A stretch of DNA of 17,666 bases from Agrobacterium fabrum. Lineage in GTDB: Bacteria; Pseudomonadota; Alphaproteobacteria; Rhizobiales; Rhizobiaceae. Numbering within the stretch: position 1 is the stretch's first letter; each line of letters begins with the position of its first letter. Position numbers and translations under genes: made by a program. The notes beneath the pieces were generated by a model. It was not told where the DNA came from, did no database searches, and saw only the letters and a program-made list of their open reading frames with translations. Below, in pieces: positions 1 to 7,602 of this stretch. The DNA lies in contig QFOL01000046.1 in NCBI GenBank assembly GCA_003241215.1, positions 1 through 17,666 of the forward strand, given 5' to 3'.

Positions 1-636
1 CAATCGCGCTGCGCCAACGGCACGCATGTCATGGCCAATGTGTGGATGCATAACGGCTTCGTGCAGGTGGAAGGCCGCAAGATGTCGAAGTCCGAGGGCA
101 ACTTCGTGACGATCTATGAATTGCTGCACACGGAGAAATTCGGCGGCCGGAAATGGCCAGGCGAGGTTCTGCGCCTCGCCATGCTGATGACGCATTATCG
201 CGAGCCGATCGATTTTTCGGTTAAGCGTCTGGAAGAGGCCGAAAGGCTGCTCGCCAAGTGGCCGGCGGCGGAAGCTTCCGATGCTGCACCGGATGAAACC
301 GTGCTCGAAGCGCTTGCCGATGATCTCAATACCGTTGCTGCCGTGCAGGCGCTGCATGCGCTGGCCCACGCCGCCAATCTGGACCCATCCAGGCTGCCCG
401 CCTTTGCGGCGAGTGCTGCCCTGCTGGGTGTCCTGCCGAAGAAGGCGGAAATGGACGAGGCCATCGTTTCAGCCGTCGATGCGCTGGTTGAGCTGCGTCT
501 GGAAATGTTGAAGGCGAAGAACTTTGCGGAAGCGGATCGTTTGCGCGACGAGCTTTCCGAAAAGGGCATTCAGCTGAAGGATGGCAAGGACAAGGAGACC
601 GGGGAGCGGACGACGACGTGGGAGTTGAAGCGGTAA
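1..636 (+). CDS. cysS: Cysteinyl-tRNA synthetase, C-terminal part (5' end outside window)
   Basis: This is the last 211 residues of cysteinyl-tRNA synthetase, the cytoplasmic class I enzyme that charges tRNA-Cys. The frame is open from base 1, so the catalytic N-terminus with the HIGH motif lies upstream of the window. Visible are the conserved block WMHNGFV followed by the KMSKS signature (bases 79-93), which closes over the ATP site, and then the helical DALR-type and anticodon-binding region. The family usually has Leu after KMSKS where this protein has Glu (KMSKSEGNF). The gene ends at TAA 634-636. No gene follows closely; the next 257 bases hold a large inverted repeat. Recognition is firm from the KMSKS context and the C-terminal sequence. 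Confidence 0.95.
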   Translation, partial: QSRCANGTHVMANVWMHNGFVQVEGRKMSKSEGNFVTIYELLHTEKFGGRKWPGEVLRLAMLMTHYREPIDFSVKRLEEAERLLAKWPAAEASDAAPDETVLEALADDLNTVAAVQALHALAHAANLDPSRLPAFAASAALLGVLPKKAEMDEAIVSAVDALVELRLEMLKAKNFAEADRLRDELSEKGIQLKDGKDKETGERTTTWELKR

Positions 637-660
637 TTTGCTGCTGCGGCTTCCGGTTTA

Positions 661-813
661 CCCCCCTCTGCCCTGCCGGGCATCTCCCCCACAGGTGGGG
701 AGATCAATCGCGGTGACCGCTCGCCCAGCTCTGACGCTGCGGATTGAGCGGGGAGTGTGCTTCTAGCCGATCTCCCCACCTGTGGGGGAGATGCCCGGCA
801 GGGCAGAGGGGGG
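661..813. repeat. 45-bp perfect inverted repeat, rhizobial intergenic element
   Basis: Left arm 661-705 and right arm 769-813 are exact reverse complements over 45 bp, separated by a 63-bp spacer. Each arm also folds on itself: a GCCC/GGGC hairpin and an ATCTCCCC/GGGGAGAT hairpin sit inside it. The architecture resembles the mosaic palindromic elements (RIME-type) scattered between genes in Rhizobiaceae; that assignment is from memory. It lies between the cysS stop and the next operon and could stop transcription in either direction. No transposase and no clear target duplication were seen. Confidence 0.8.
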
Positions 814-893
814 CCGACGGTCACCACAATCCGCTTGCGGTTTTGAGTTACCTCAACCAATCTGAGTTGACGTACTAAACAGCGAGCCAAATC

Positions 894-1262
894 ATGCCGC
901 ATGCAGACGTAGATCCGATGCATCGCAAATATGCGAAGCAGATGCGTAAAGTCATGACGGATGCCGAGCTGAAGCTCTGGAATGCCATTCGCGCTCATCG
1001 CCTTGAAAGACTAAGCTTTCGCAGACAAATGCCGATTGCCGGCTTTATCGTTGATTTCGCCTGTTCGGATCATCGTCTGATTGTTGAGGTCGACGGCTCT
1101 CAACACACATCTGAAGCGGCACTGCGCTACGATCAGGCAAGAACTGCGCGGCTTCAGGAAGACGGCTGGACAGTCCTCCGTTTCTGGAACGAGGATATCC
1201 TCGGAGACATCGACAATGTCTGTCTCCACATTATCCGAACGGTGAAGGAGGACCGACCATGA
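894..1262 (+). CDS. DUF559 domain protein, Vsr/PD-(D/E)XK nuclease-like
   Basis: The 122-residue product matches the DUF559 family, small proteins with a fold related to very-short-patch-repair endonucleases. Typical features are the N-terminal RKVMTDAELKLWNAIR helix, the core strand pair around FIVDF (Asp54) and LIVEVDG (Glu65, Asp67), His71, and the ending strand VLRFWNEDIL. Length is normal for the family. Function in vivo is unknown; nuclease activity is inferred from the fold only. The start at 894 has no strong Shine-Dalgarno, and ATG 918 or 942 are possible alternatives. The stop overlaps the start of the next gene by four bases (ATGA at 1259-1262), so it is probably the first gene of the 894-3631 operon, though it shares no obvious biochemistry with the GFA genes. 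Confidence 0.85.
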   Translation: MPHADVDPMHRKYAKQMRKVMTDAELKLWNAIRAHRLERLSFRRQMPIAGFIVDFACSDHRLIVEVDGSQHTSEAALRYDQARTARLQEDGWTVLRFWNEDILGDIDNVCLHIIRTVKEDRP

Positions 1263-1732
1263 CGACATATACCGGCGGATGCCAGTGCGGCGCGATCCGT
1301 TTTCGCGCCTTCGGAGAGCTGAAAGACAGTTCCATATGCCATTGCCGCATGTGCCAGAAGGCTTTCGGGGCCTATTACGCGCCGCTGGTTTCGGTGCGCG
1401 GCGTGGCATTCGAATGGACCCGGGGAGAGCCGAAACGCTTCCAGTCTTCCAGTGTCGTCAAGCGCGGTTTCTGCCCCGAATGCGGAACGCCGCTCACCTA
1501 TGAGGCGCCTGACGGTGTGGCGGTGGCGGCCGGAGCCTTTGACGATCCCGCCGCGTTGCCGCCGACCATTCAGTGGGGCGTGGAGCGCAAGATCGGTTTC
1601 GTCGACACGCTTCATACGCTGCCTGCCGTTGCCACCGAGGACGACCTGACGCAGGTGGATTACCTCGCCGATCTCGTTTCCTACCAGCATCCCGACCACG
1701 ACACTGAAAACTGGCCACCGGAGAACAGATGA
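1259..1732 (+). CDS. GFA family zinc protein, copy 1 of 3
   Basis: The 157-residue product belongs to the GFA/CENP-V fold family, named after glutathione-dependent formaldehyde-activating enzyme. The zinc ligands are in place: CxC at Cys8/Cys10, CHCRMC at Cys27/Cys29/Cys32, and FCPECGTPL with Cys72/Cys75. The C-terminus carries YQHPDHDT..WPPE, shared with the two following copies. Substrate is unknown; many GFA proteins do not act on formaldehyde, so no reaction is assigned. A strong ribosome binding site (AAGGAGG) lies just before ATG 1259. The start overlaps the DUF559 stop and the stop overlaps the next GFA start, each as ATGA, suggesting translational coupling. Confidence 0.93.
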   Translation: MTTYTGGCQCGAIRFRAFGELKDSSICHCRMCQKAFGAYYAPLVSVRGVAFEWTRGEPKRFQSSSVVKRGFCPECGTPLTYEAPDGVAVAAGAFDDPAALPPTIQWGVERKIGFVDTLHTLPAVATEDDLTQVDYLADLVSYQHPDHDTENWPPENR

Positions 1733-2192
1733 TGAGCGAAGCGGGATTTTCCGGCGGTTGCCAGTGCGGCGCCGTGCGTTTCCATGCGGGCAAGCTCGGC
1801 CGGGCCTCCATCTGCCATTGCCGCATGTGCCAGAAACATTTCGGCAATTTCTTCGGCGCGCTGGTCAGCGCCGATCAGGCGCATCTGACCTGGACACGCG
1901 GCCAGCCTGCCCTCTTCCGCTCCTCGGCAAAAATCCATCGCGGTTTCTGCAACAAATGCGGCACGCCGCTGACCTATCATTATCCCGGCGGCGTGGAGAT
2001 CGCCATCGGCGCTTTCGATGAGCCGGAGCGGATCGAGCCGCAGGTGCAGGTCAATTTTCATAAGCGGATGCCGTGGATCGAGCAGCTGTTCGGCAAGCCG
2101 GCCGTGGAACAGGGCGTGGACGAGGCGGAGATCACCTCCTATCAGCACCCGGATCACGATACGCAGGTCTGGCCGCCGGAAGACGGGCGCGC

Positions 2193-2196
<4 letters not shown>
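1729..2196 (+). CDS. GFA family zinc protein, copy 2 of 3
   Basis: The 155-residue second GFA paralogue has ligands at Cys11/Cys13, Cys29/Cys31/Cys34 and Cys74/Cys77, the GGCQCGAVRF opening and the C-terminal SYQHPDHDT..WPPE. Two adjacent ATGs occur (1729 and 1732); GGAG at 1720-1723 serves either, with spacing of 5 or 8. I keep 1729 because it overlaps the previous stop in the ATGA pattern seen throughout the operon. A 23-bp stretch coding for the CHCRMCQ segment is identical in all three copies (1337-1359, 1813-1835, 2280-2302), fitting tandem duplication. Between the ligands the sequence has diverged substantially, so the copies may have different substrates. Confidence 0.93.
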
Positions 2197-3631
<1,435 letters not shown>

Positions 3632-3664
3632 CCTATCATTTCATCACCTTGCAACGGCCGGATA

Positions 3665-3706
3665 AGACAATGATTCATGCAGGGTTTCCTGCGTGAATCA
3701 TTGTCT
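3665..3706 (+). terminator. Long hairpin after the GFA-pip operon
   Basis: Positions 3665-3683 and 3688-3706 form a 19-bp stem with a 4-base loop, 33 bases after the pip stop. The one non-Watson-Crick position is G-U in plus-strand RNA and A-C in the opposite strand, so the plus-strand transcript folds better. There is no U-tract, so it is not a classical intrinsic terminator; it may stabilise the 3' end or act with Rho. Confidence 0.55.
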
Positions 3707-3748
3707 CCCGCTGCGGGGCAGCCCATTTCAAGGGCAGCGCGCCTTTTA

Positions 3749-3770
3749 TTCATGCAGTTTTTCTCATGAA
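3749..3770. promoter_or_regulatory. Small palindrome upstream of rarD sharing a decamer with the preceding hairpin
   Basis: TTCATG (3749-3754) and CATGAA (3765-3770) are inverted around a T-rich 10-base gap. The decamer ATTCATGCAG at 3748-3757 is also present at 3673-3682 inside the longer hairpin. The pair lies in the 216-base gap between pip and rarD. It may be an operator or a remnant of a repeated element; function is unproven. Confidence 0.3.
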
Positions 3771-3847
3771 CCCTTCACGGAAATGAATTGGCCGCCACTG
3801 TGGCGATCCGTTATAAAACGCCATCCGAACAATTGGCGGTACTCCCC

Positions 3848-4756
3848 ATGGCACTCGACAAATCGCTCCCGGCCCAGGAGGGCGGCGACAGCGCGCGCGG
3901 TTTTGCTTTCGCGCTTTCCGCTTATCTGCTGTGGGGCTTTCTTCCCTTTTACATGAAGGCGGTTGCGCATATTTCGCCGATCGAGGTCATCGTCCATCGT
4001 GTCATCTGGTCGGTGCCGATCGCGGCGGTCGTGCTGATCGCACTCGGACGCACGGCGGAAATCCGCACGGCGCTGAAAACCCCGAAAATGCTGGCCATGG
4101 CGAGCCTGACGGCGGCTCTCATCAGCATCAACTGGGGCGTCTATATCTGGGCGATCGGTGCGGGCCGCGCGCTTGATGCCGCACTCGGTTATTTCATCAA
4201 TCCGCTGTTCAGCATCTTCCTCGGCGCCGTGCTTCTCAAGGAAAAGCTTTATCCGGCGCAGATCGCCGCCATCGGCCTTGTGGCGCTGGCGGTGGCCATC
4301 CTCACCTGGCACGCGGGCAGCCTGCCATGGGTGTCCATCGCGCTCACCGTGTCCTGGGGTTTTTACGCCTTCTTCCGCAAGACATTGCCGATCGGCGCGA
4401 CACAGGGCTTCCTGCTGGAAGTCATGCTTTTGTCCATTCCCGCCGTGCTGGTCATGATCTGGCTCGCCTTCAGCGGACAGGCGCATTTCATGGGCGGCAG
4501 TTCCGCCGATACCTGGCTTCTGGCGGCAAGCGGCGTGGTCACCGCGGTTCCGCTCATCCTCTACGGCAACGGCGCAAAGCTGCTGCGGCTGTCGACCATC
4601 GGCATCATGCAATATATCGCGCCGACGATGATCTTCCTGATCGCCATCTTTATCTTCAAGGAGCCTTTCGACATGGTGCGGATGGCGGCCTTTGCGATGA
4701 TCTGGATCGCGCTGGCGATCTATACCGGCTCAAGCCTGATGCGGCTCAAGCGGTAA
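3848..4756 (+). CDS. rarD: EamA/RarD family membrane transporter
   Basis: The 302-residue product is a RarD-type member of the drug/metabolite transporter superfamily, with about ten hydrophobic helices and two EamA repeats. The N-terminal signature AYLLWGFLPFYMKAV followed by IEVIVHRVIWS is characteristic of RarD, and the length is close to the roughly 300 residues usual. E. coli RarD was linked to chloramphenicol resistance, but the true substrate is not established. ATG 3848 is chosen because it gives a normal short cytoplasmic lead; an upstream TTG at 3788 would add 20 residues without a better ribosome binding site. It stands alone, converging on the PBP gene with a hairpin between them. 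Confidence 0.88.
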   Translation: MALDKSLPAQEGGDSARGFAFALSAYLLWGFLPFYMKAVAHISPIEVIVHRVIWSVPIAAVVLIALGRTAEIRTALKTPKMLAMASLTAALISINWGVYIWAIGAGRALDAALGYFINPLFSIFLGAVLLKEKLYPAQIAAIGLVALAVAILTWHAGSLPWVSIALTVSWGFYAFFRKTLPIGATQGFLLEVMLLSIPAVLVMIWLAFSGQAHFMGGSSADTWLLAASGVVTAVPLILYGNGAKLLRLSTIGIMQYIAPTMIFLIAIFIFKEPFDMVRMAAFAMIWIALAIYTGSSLMRLKR

Positions 4757-4780
4757 ATAGCGGCGTCGTGCTATCTCCAT

Positions 4781-4813
4781 CCCTCATTCCTGTGCCTGTC
4801 ACGGGAATGAGGG
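4781..4813. terminator. Hairpin between convergent rarD and PBP genes
   Basis: CCCTCATTCC... (4781-4794) and its complement (4800-4813) form a 14-bp stem with one G-U wobble and a 5-base loop. It lies between the rarD stop at 4756 and the PBP stop at 4823, the right place for a shared terminator. No U-tract follows on either strand, so efficiency is uncertain. Confidence 0.55.
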
Positions 4814-4822
4814 AATCTGAAG

Positions 4823-6502
4823 TCAATAATCCATCAGCAGCTGCGGGTCCGCTTCGTAACCGAAACGCGGCTTGACGCCGAGAAGTGCGGCCGTCCGGGC
4901 GACGATTTCGCGGATCATCGGCGCTGCGGTGGAGGCCGCCGTGCGCCCGCCGTTCTCGCCTGTCTTTGGGGCGTCGATCATCGACAGCACGACATATCGC
5001 GGCCTGTGCATCGGAAAAGCGGCAACGAAAGTGTTGAAATTGATATCCTTGGCATAGCGGCCGTTGATGACCTTGTCGGCCGTTCCCGTCTTGCCGCCGA
5101 CATGGAATCCATCGACCTGCGCGCGCCTGCCGGAGCCTTTTATGCCGTTCCAGTTGAAAAGATAACGCATGTCGGTGCTTGTTTTCCCCTTGATGACGGC
5201 GCGGGAAATCGCCGCGGCTTCTTCCTTGGAGCGCGACAGGAAGGTTGGCGAAATCAGGTTTCCGCCATTGACGAGCGCCGCGGCGGCCACCGCTGTCTGC
5301 AACGGGGTGGTGGCGATGCCGTGCCCGAAGGAAATGGTGACGGAATTGATCTTCTTCCATGTCGCCGGCTGGGTGGGCGTGGCCACACCGGGCATTTCGG
5401 TTTCCATGCGCGACAGAAGCCCGAGTTTCGTCAGAAACTGCTGGTGGCCTTCGATACCGACCATGTCGGCGACGGCGGCCGTGCCGATGTTGGACGAGTA
5501 TTGAAACACTTCCGGGATGGAAAGCGGACGGTTCCGGCCCCAGAAATCCTTGATGGTGAAGCCGCCCATGCGGATCGGCCGCGATGCATCGACGATCGAA
5601 TTGAGCGTGATCGCACCCGCATCCAGCCCCATGGCAAGGGTGAAGCTCTTGAAGGTGGAGCCCATCTCGAAAGTCGCATTGCTCATCCGGTTGAACCAGC
5701 CTTTTTCATACTCCCTGTCGATGCTGCCATCGGCAAGGGTACGGGACGGCTGGTTCGGATCGTAGTCGGGTACCGATGCCATGGCCAGCACCTCGCCCGT
5801 CTCCACATCCACGATGACCGCACCCGCCGCTTCCGCCTGATAGTCGTTTTTCGCCTTCACGACGATCTCGCGGACGGCGTTCTGCACCCGCAGATCGATG
5901 GACAGTCTTACCGGCTCCAGGGCCACGCCGCTCGCAAGACCGGTCGCACGCAGATCGGCCAGCCCCTGCTGGTCGAGATAACGCTCCATGCCGGCAAGCC
6001 CCTGATTGTCGACATTGACATGGCCGACGATATGCGAGGCCGTGGGGCCGCCCGGGTAAAACCGCCGCTTTTCCGGCCGGAAGCCGATGCCGGGTATGCC
6101 AAGGTTCAAAATATCCGCCTGCTGCCGGGGCGTCAGCTGACGCCGCAGCCACTGGAACCCGCTGTCCAGCCGCAATCTGCGGTGCGTCTCGCGCCAATCG
6201 AGGTTGGGGATGACGGTTGCAAGCTTTTCGACAACTTCGTCGGCGTCCACGATCCTGCGCGGGTCCGCGTAAAGCGACACCATGTTGAGATCGGTCGCCA
6301 GCAACCTGCCATTACGGTCGACAATATCGGGCCGGGAGGCCACCGCCGTCACGCCGGGGTTGATCCAGGCGGTAATCTCCGGTTCGACGAGGCCATATTG
6401 AACAAGACGCGCGGCAACGGCGACATAAAAGACGACGAAGACGGCGATTATGATCCCGAGTCTCGTTTTCGCATCCACCCTGCGACGGGTGGCGGACCCC
6501 AT
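4823..6502 (-). CDS. Class B penicillin-binding protein, FtsI/PBP3 type
   Basis: The 559-residue product is a monofunctional DD-transpeptidase that cross-links peptidoglycan in the periplasm, anchored by one N-terminal helix (about residues 14-33). The PBP dimerisation region includes RPDIVDRNGRLLA (57-69). All catalytic motifs are present: STFK with nucleophile Ser282, SSN at 336-338 and KTGT at 471-474. ATG 6502 is chosen because GGGAGGT lies five bases upstream; the frame stays open to 6667, with ATGs at 6568 and 6583 that lack a ribosome binding site. No mraW, ftsL or mur genes adjoin it, so this is probably the second FtsI-like enzyme (PBP3b in Agrobacterium nomenclature, from memory) rather than the division-cluster FtsI. 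It appears monocistronic. Confidence 0.92.
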   Translation of the reverse strand: MGSATRRRVDAKTRLGIIIAVFVVFYVAVAARLVQYGLVEPEITAWINPGVTAVASRPDIVDRNGRLLATDLNMVSLYADPRRIVDADEVVEKLATVIPNLDWRETHRRLRLDSGFQWLRRQLTPRQQADILNLGIPGIGFRPEKRRFYPGGPTASHIVGHVNVDNQGLAGMERYLDQQGLADLRATGLASGVALEPVRLSIDLRVQNAVREIVVKAKNDYQAEAAGAVIVDVETGEVLAMASVPDYDPNQPSRTLADGSIDREYEKGWFNRMSNATFEMGSTFKSFTLAMGLDAGAITLNSIVDASRPIRMGGFTIKDFWGRNRPLSIPEVFQYSSNIGTAAVADMVGIEGHQQFLTKLGLLSRMETEMPGVATPTQPATWKKINSVTISFGHGIATTPLQTAVAAAALVNGGNLISPTFLSRSKEEAAAISRAVIKGKTSTDMRYLFNWNGIKGSGRRAQVDGFHVGGKTGTADKVINGRYAKDINFNTFVAAFPMHRPRYVVLSMIDAPKTGENGGRTAASTAAPMIREIVARTAALLGVKPRFGYEADPQLLMDY

Positions 6503-6704
6503 GATGACCTCCCTGCCCCGCAGGGAATTTCTTTTGACAATGAAATGCGCCCGGCTCTTGAGCCGCATCACAAAAGCAATCATTTCCGATAACACCCACG
6601 CTCTTGGCGGCGAAACAAATTTCGCGGTCAACCAACGCCTTGTTGACGCTGGCACAGGATCGGTCACGGGGCCATGAAAAGAACGGGCGGAGCAACGCCG
6701 CAGT

Positions 6705-6759
6705 TAAATCTGTATTAATATACACTTAAAACTATAACGAACCGCATGGCGCTTCGTTA
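6705..6759 (-). promoter_or_regulatory. AT-rich segment and small palindrome, possible PBP promoter region
   Basis: The 323 bases between the PBP start (6502) and the LOG stop (6826) hold no convincing gene. An AT-rich run at about 6705-6740, unusual in this GC-rich window, lies some 200 bases upstream of the PBP start. Next to it TAACGAA (6735-6741) and TTCGTTA (6753-6759) form an inverted repeat. I could not fit a clean -35/-10 pair, so promoter assignment is tentative. Confidence 0.3.
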
Positions 6760-6800
6760 ACGCTCTTTTGCTGAGTGATGGAGATCGTTACCCCGAAACC

Positions 6801-6820
6801 GTCGCCCACGCTGGGGCGAC
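6801..6820 (-). terminator. Hairpin just downstream of the LOG gene
   Basis: GTCGCCC (6801-6807) and GGGCGAC (6814-6820) form a perfect 7-bp GC-rich stem with a 6-base loop, five bases past the LOG stop codon on the minus strand. Only a short T run follows on that strand. A terminator is the simplest reading. Confidence 0.45.
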
Positions 6821-6825
6821 ATGAA

Positions 6826-7446
6826 CTACAGCCGGGATATTACCGAAGGATCGCCCTCAGGGTTCTGCTGCGCCAGCGCCCGCTCGATGATGGCGGGCAC
6901 GATGTCCTTCACCTCGTCGACGACAAGCGGGTTGAGAAGATGGGCGCGGTGGATGAAGCCCTGATCGCGCATGTGCTGCACCAGTTCCAGCATCGGGTTC
7001 CAGAAGCCGTTGATATTGGCGAAGACCATCGGCTTGGCGTGACGGCCAAGCTGCGCCCAGGTCATGATCTCGACAATCTCTTCCAGCGTGCCGACACCGC
7101 CCGGCAGGGTCACGAAGGCATCCGAGCGCTCGAACATCATATGTTTGCGCTCGTGCATGTCCTTGGTGATGACGAGCTCGTTCAATTGTCCGAGAGAATG
7201 GCGCGTTGCCTCCATATCGACCAGAAATTCCGGTATGATGCCGGTCACTTCGCCGCCATTGGAAAGAACGCCGCTGGCGACTGCGCCCATGATGCCCTTG
7301 GTGCCGCCGCCATAAACGAGGCGAATGCCGTTTTCGGCAATGGATTTCCCAAGCGCACGGCCGGCTTCCATATGAGCCGGATCGCGTCCGGGCTGGGAAC
7401 CGCAATAAACGCAGATGGATCGAATCGTTGTATTTTTGTCCGTCAT
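6826..7446 (-). CDS. LOG family protein (cytokinin riboside 5'-monophosphate phosphoribohydrolase type)
   Basis: The 206-residue product belongs to the TIGR00730/LOG family of Rossmann-fold enzymes that hydrolyse nucleoside 5'-monophosphates, releasing the base; plant and some bacterial members activate cytokinins. Visible are VYCGS at the N-terminus, the phosphate-binding YGGGTKG (45-51), MHERK (97-101) and the hallmark PGGVGTLEE (115-123). Whether the substrate is a cytokinin nucleotide or AMP cannot be read from sequence. ATG 7446 is the only reasonable start because an in-frame TAG lies five codons upstream, yet the bases before it are pyrimidine-rich with no Shine-Dalgarno, so the message may be leaderless or weakly translated. 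It diverges from the LysM gene across 156 bases. Confidence 0.92.
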   Translation of the reverse strand: MTDKNTTIRSICVYCGSQPGRDPAHMEAGRALGKSIAENGIRLVYGGGTKGIMGAVASGVLSNGGEVTGIIPEFLVDMEATRHSLGQLNELVITKDMHERKHMMFERSDAFVTLPGGVGTLEEIVEIMTWAQLGRHAKPMVFANINGFWNPMLELVQHMRDQGFIHRAHLLNPLVVDEVKDIVPAIIERALAQQNPEGDPSVISRL

Positions 7447-7602
7447 GAGGGGAAGGAACTATGCGAGATGCGACACGTCAAGAAAATTTGGGAAATCCCT
7501 TGCAAATATGGCCTTTTGCCCACTCGCCGCTTGTCTGGCGCATGGTAAGACGCTAGCAATCTCAACTCGTGTGAAAAGCTTGAAATACCCGGAGATTCCA
7601 GG

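Noticed and set aside
661..813. Possible CRISPR array or insertion sequence
   Set aside because: There are only two inverted arms, no direct repeats with spacers, and no transposase.
3788..3847. TTG start extending RarD by 20 residues
   Set aside because: The extension is polar, lacks a ribosome binding site, and RarD proteins normally begin shortly before the first membrane helix.
5006..6592. Open frame of 528 codons on the plus strand, antisense to the PBP gene
   Set aside because: The minus-strand frame has complete PBP motifs; the plus-strand product is His/Arg/Gly-rich with no recognisable domain, as expected of a GC-rich antisense shadow.
6503..6667. N-terminal extension of the PBP by up to 55 residues
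   Set aside because: ATG 6502 has a strong, correctly spaced ribosome binding site; upstream starts do not.
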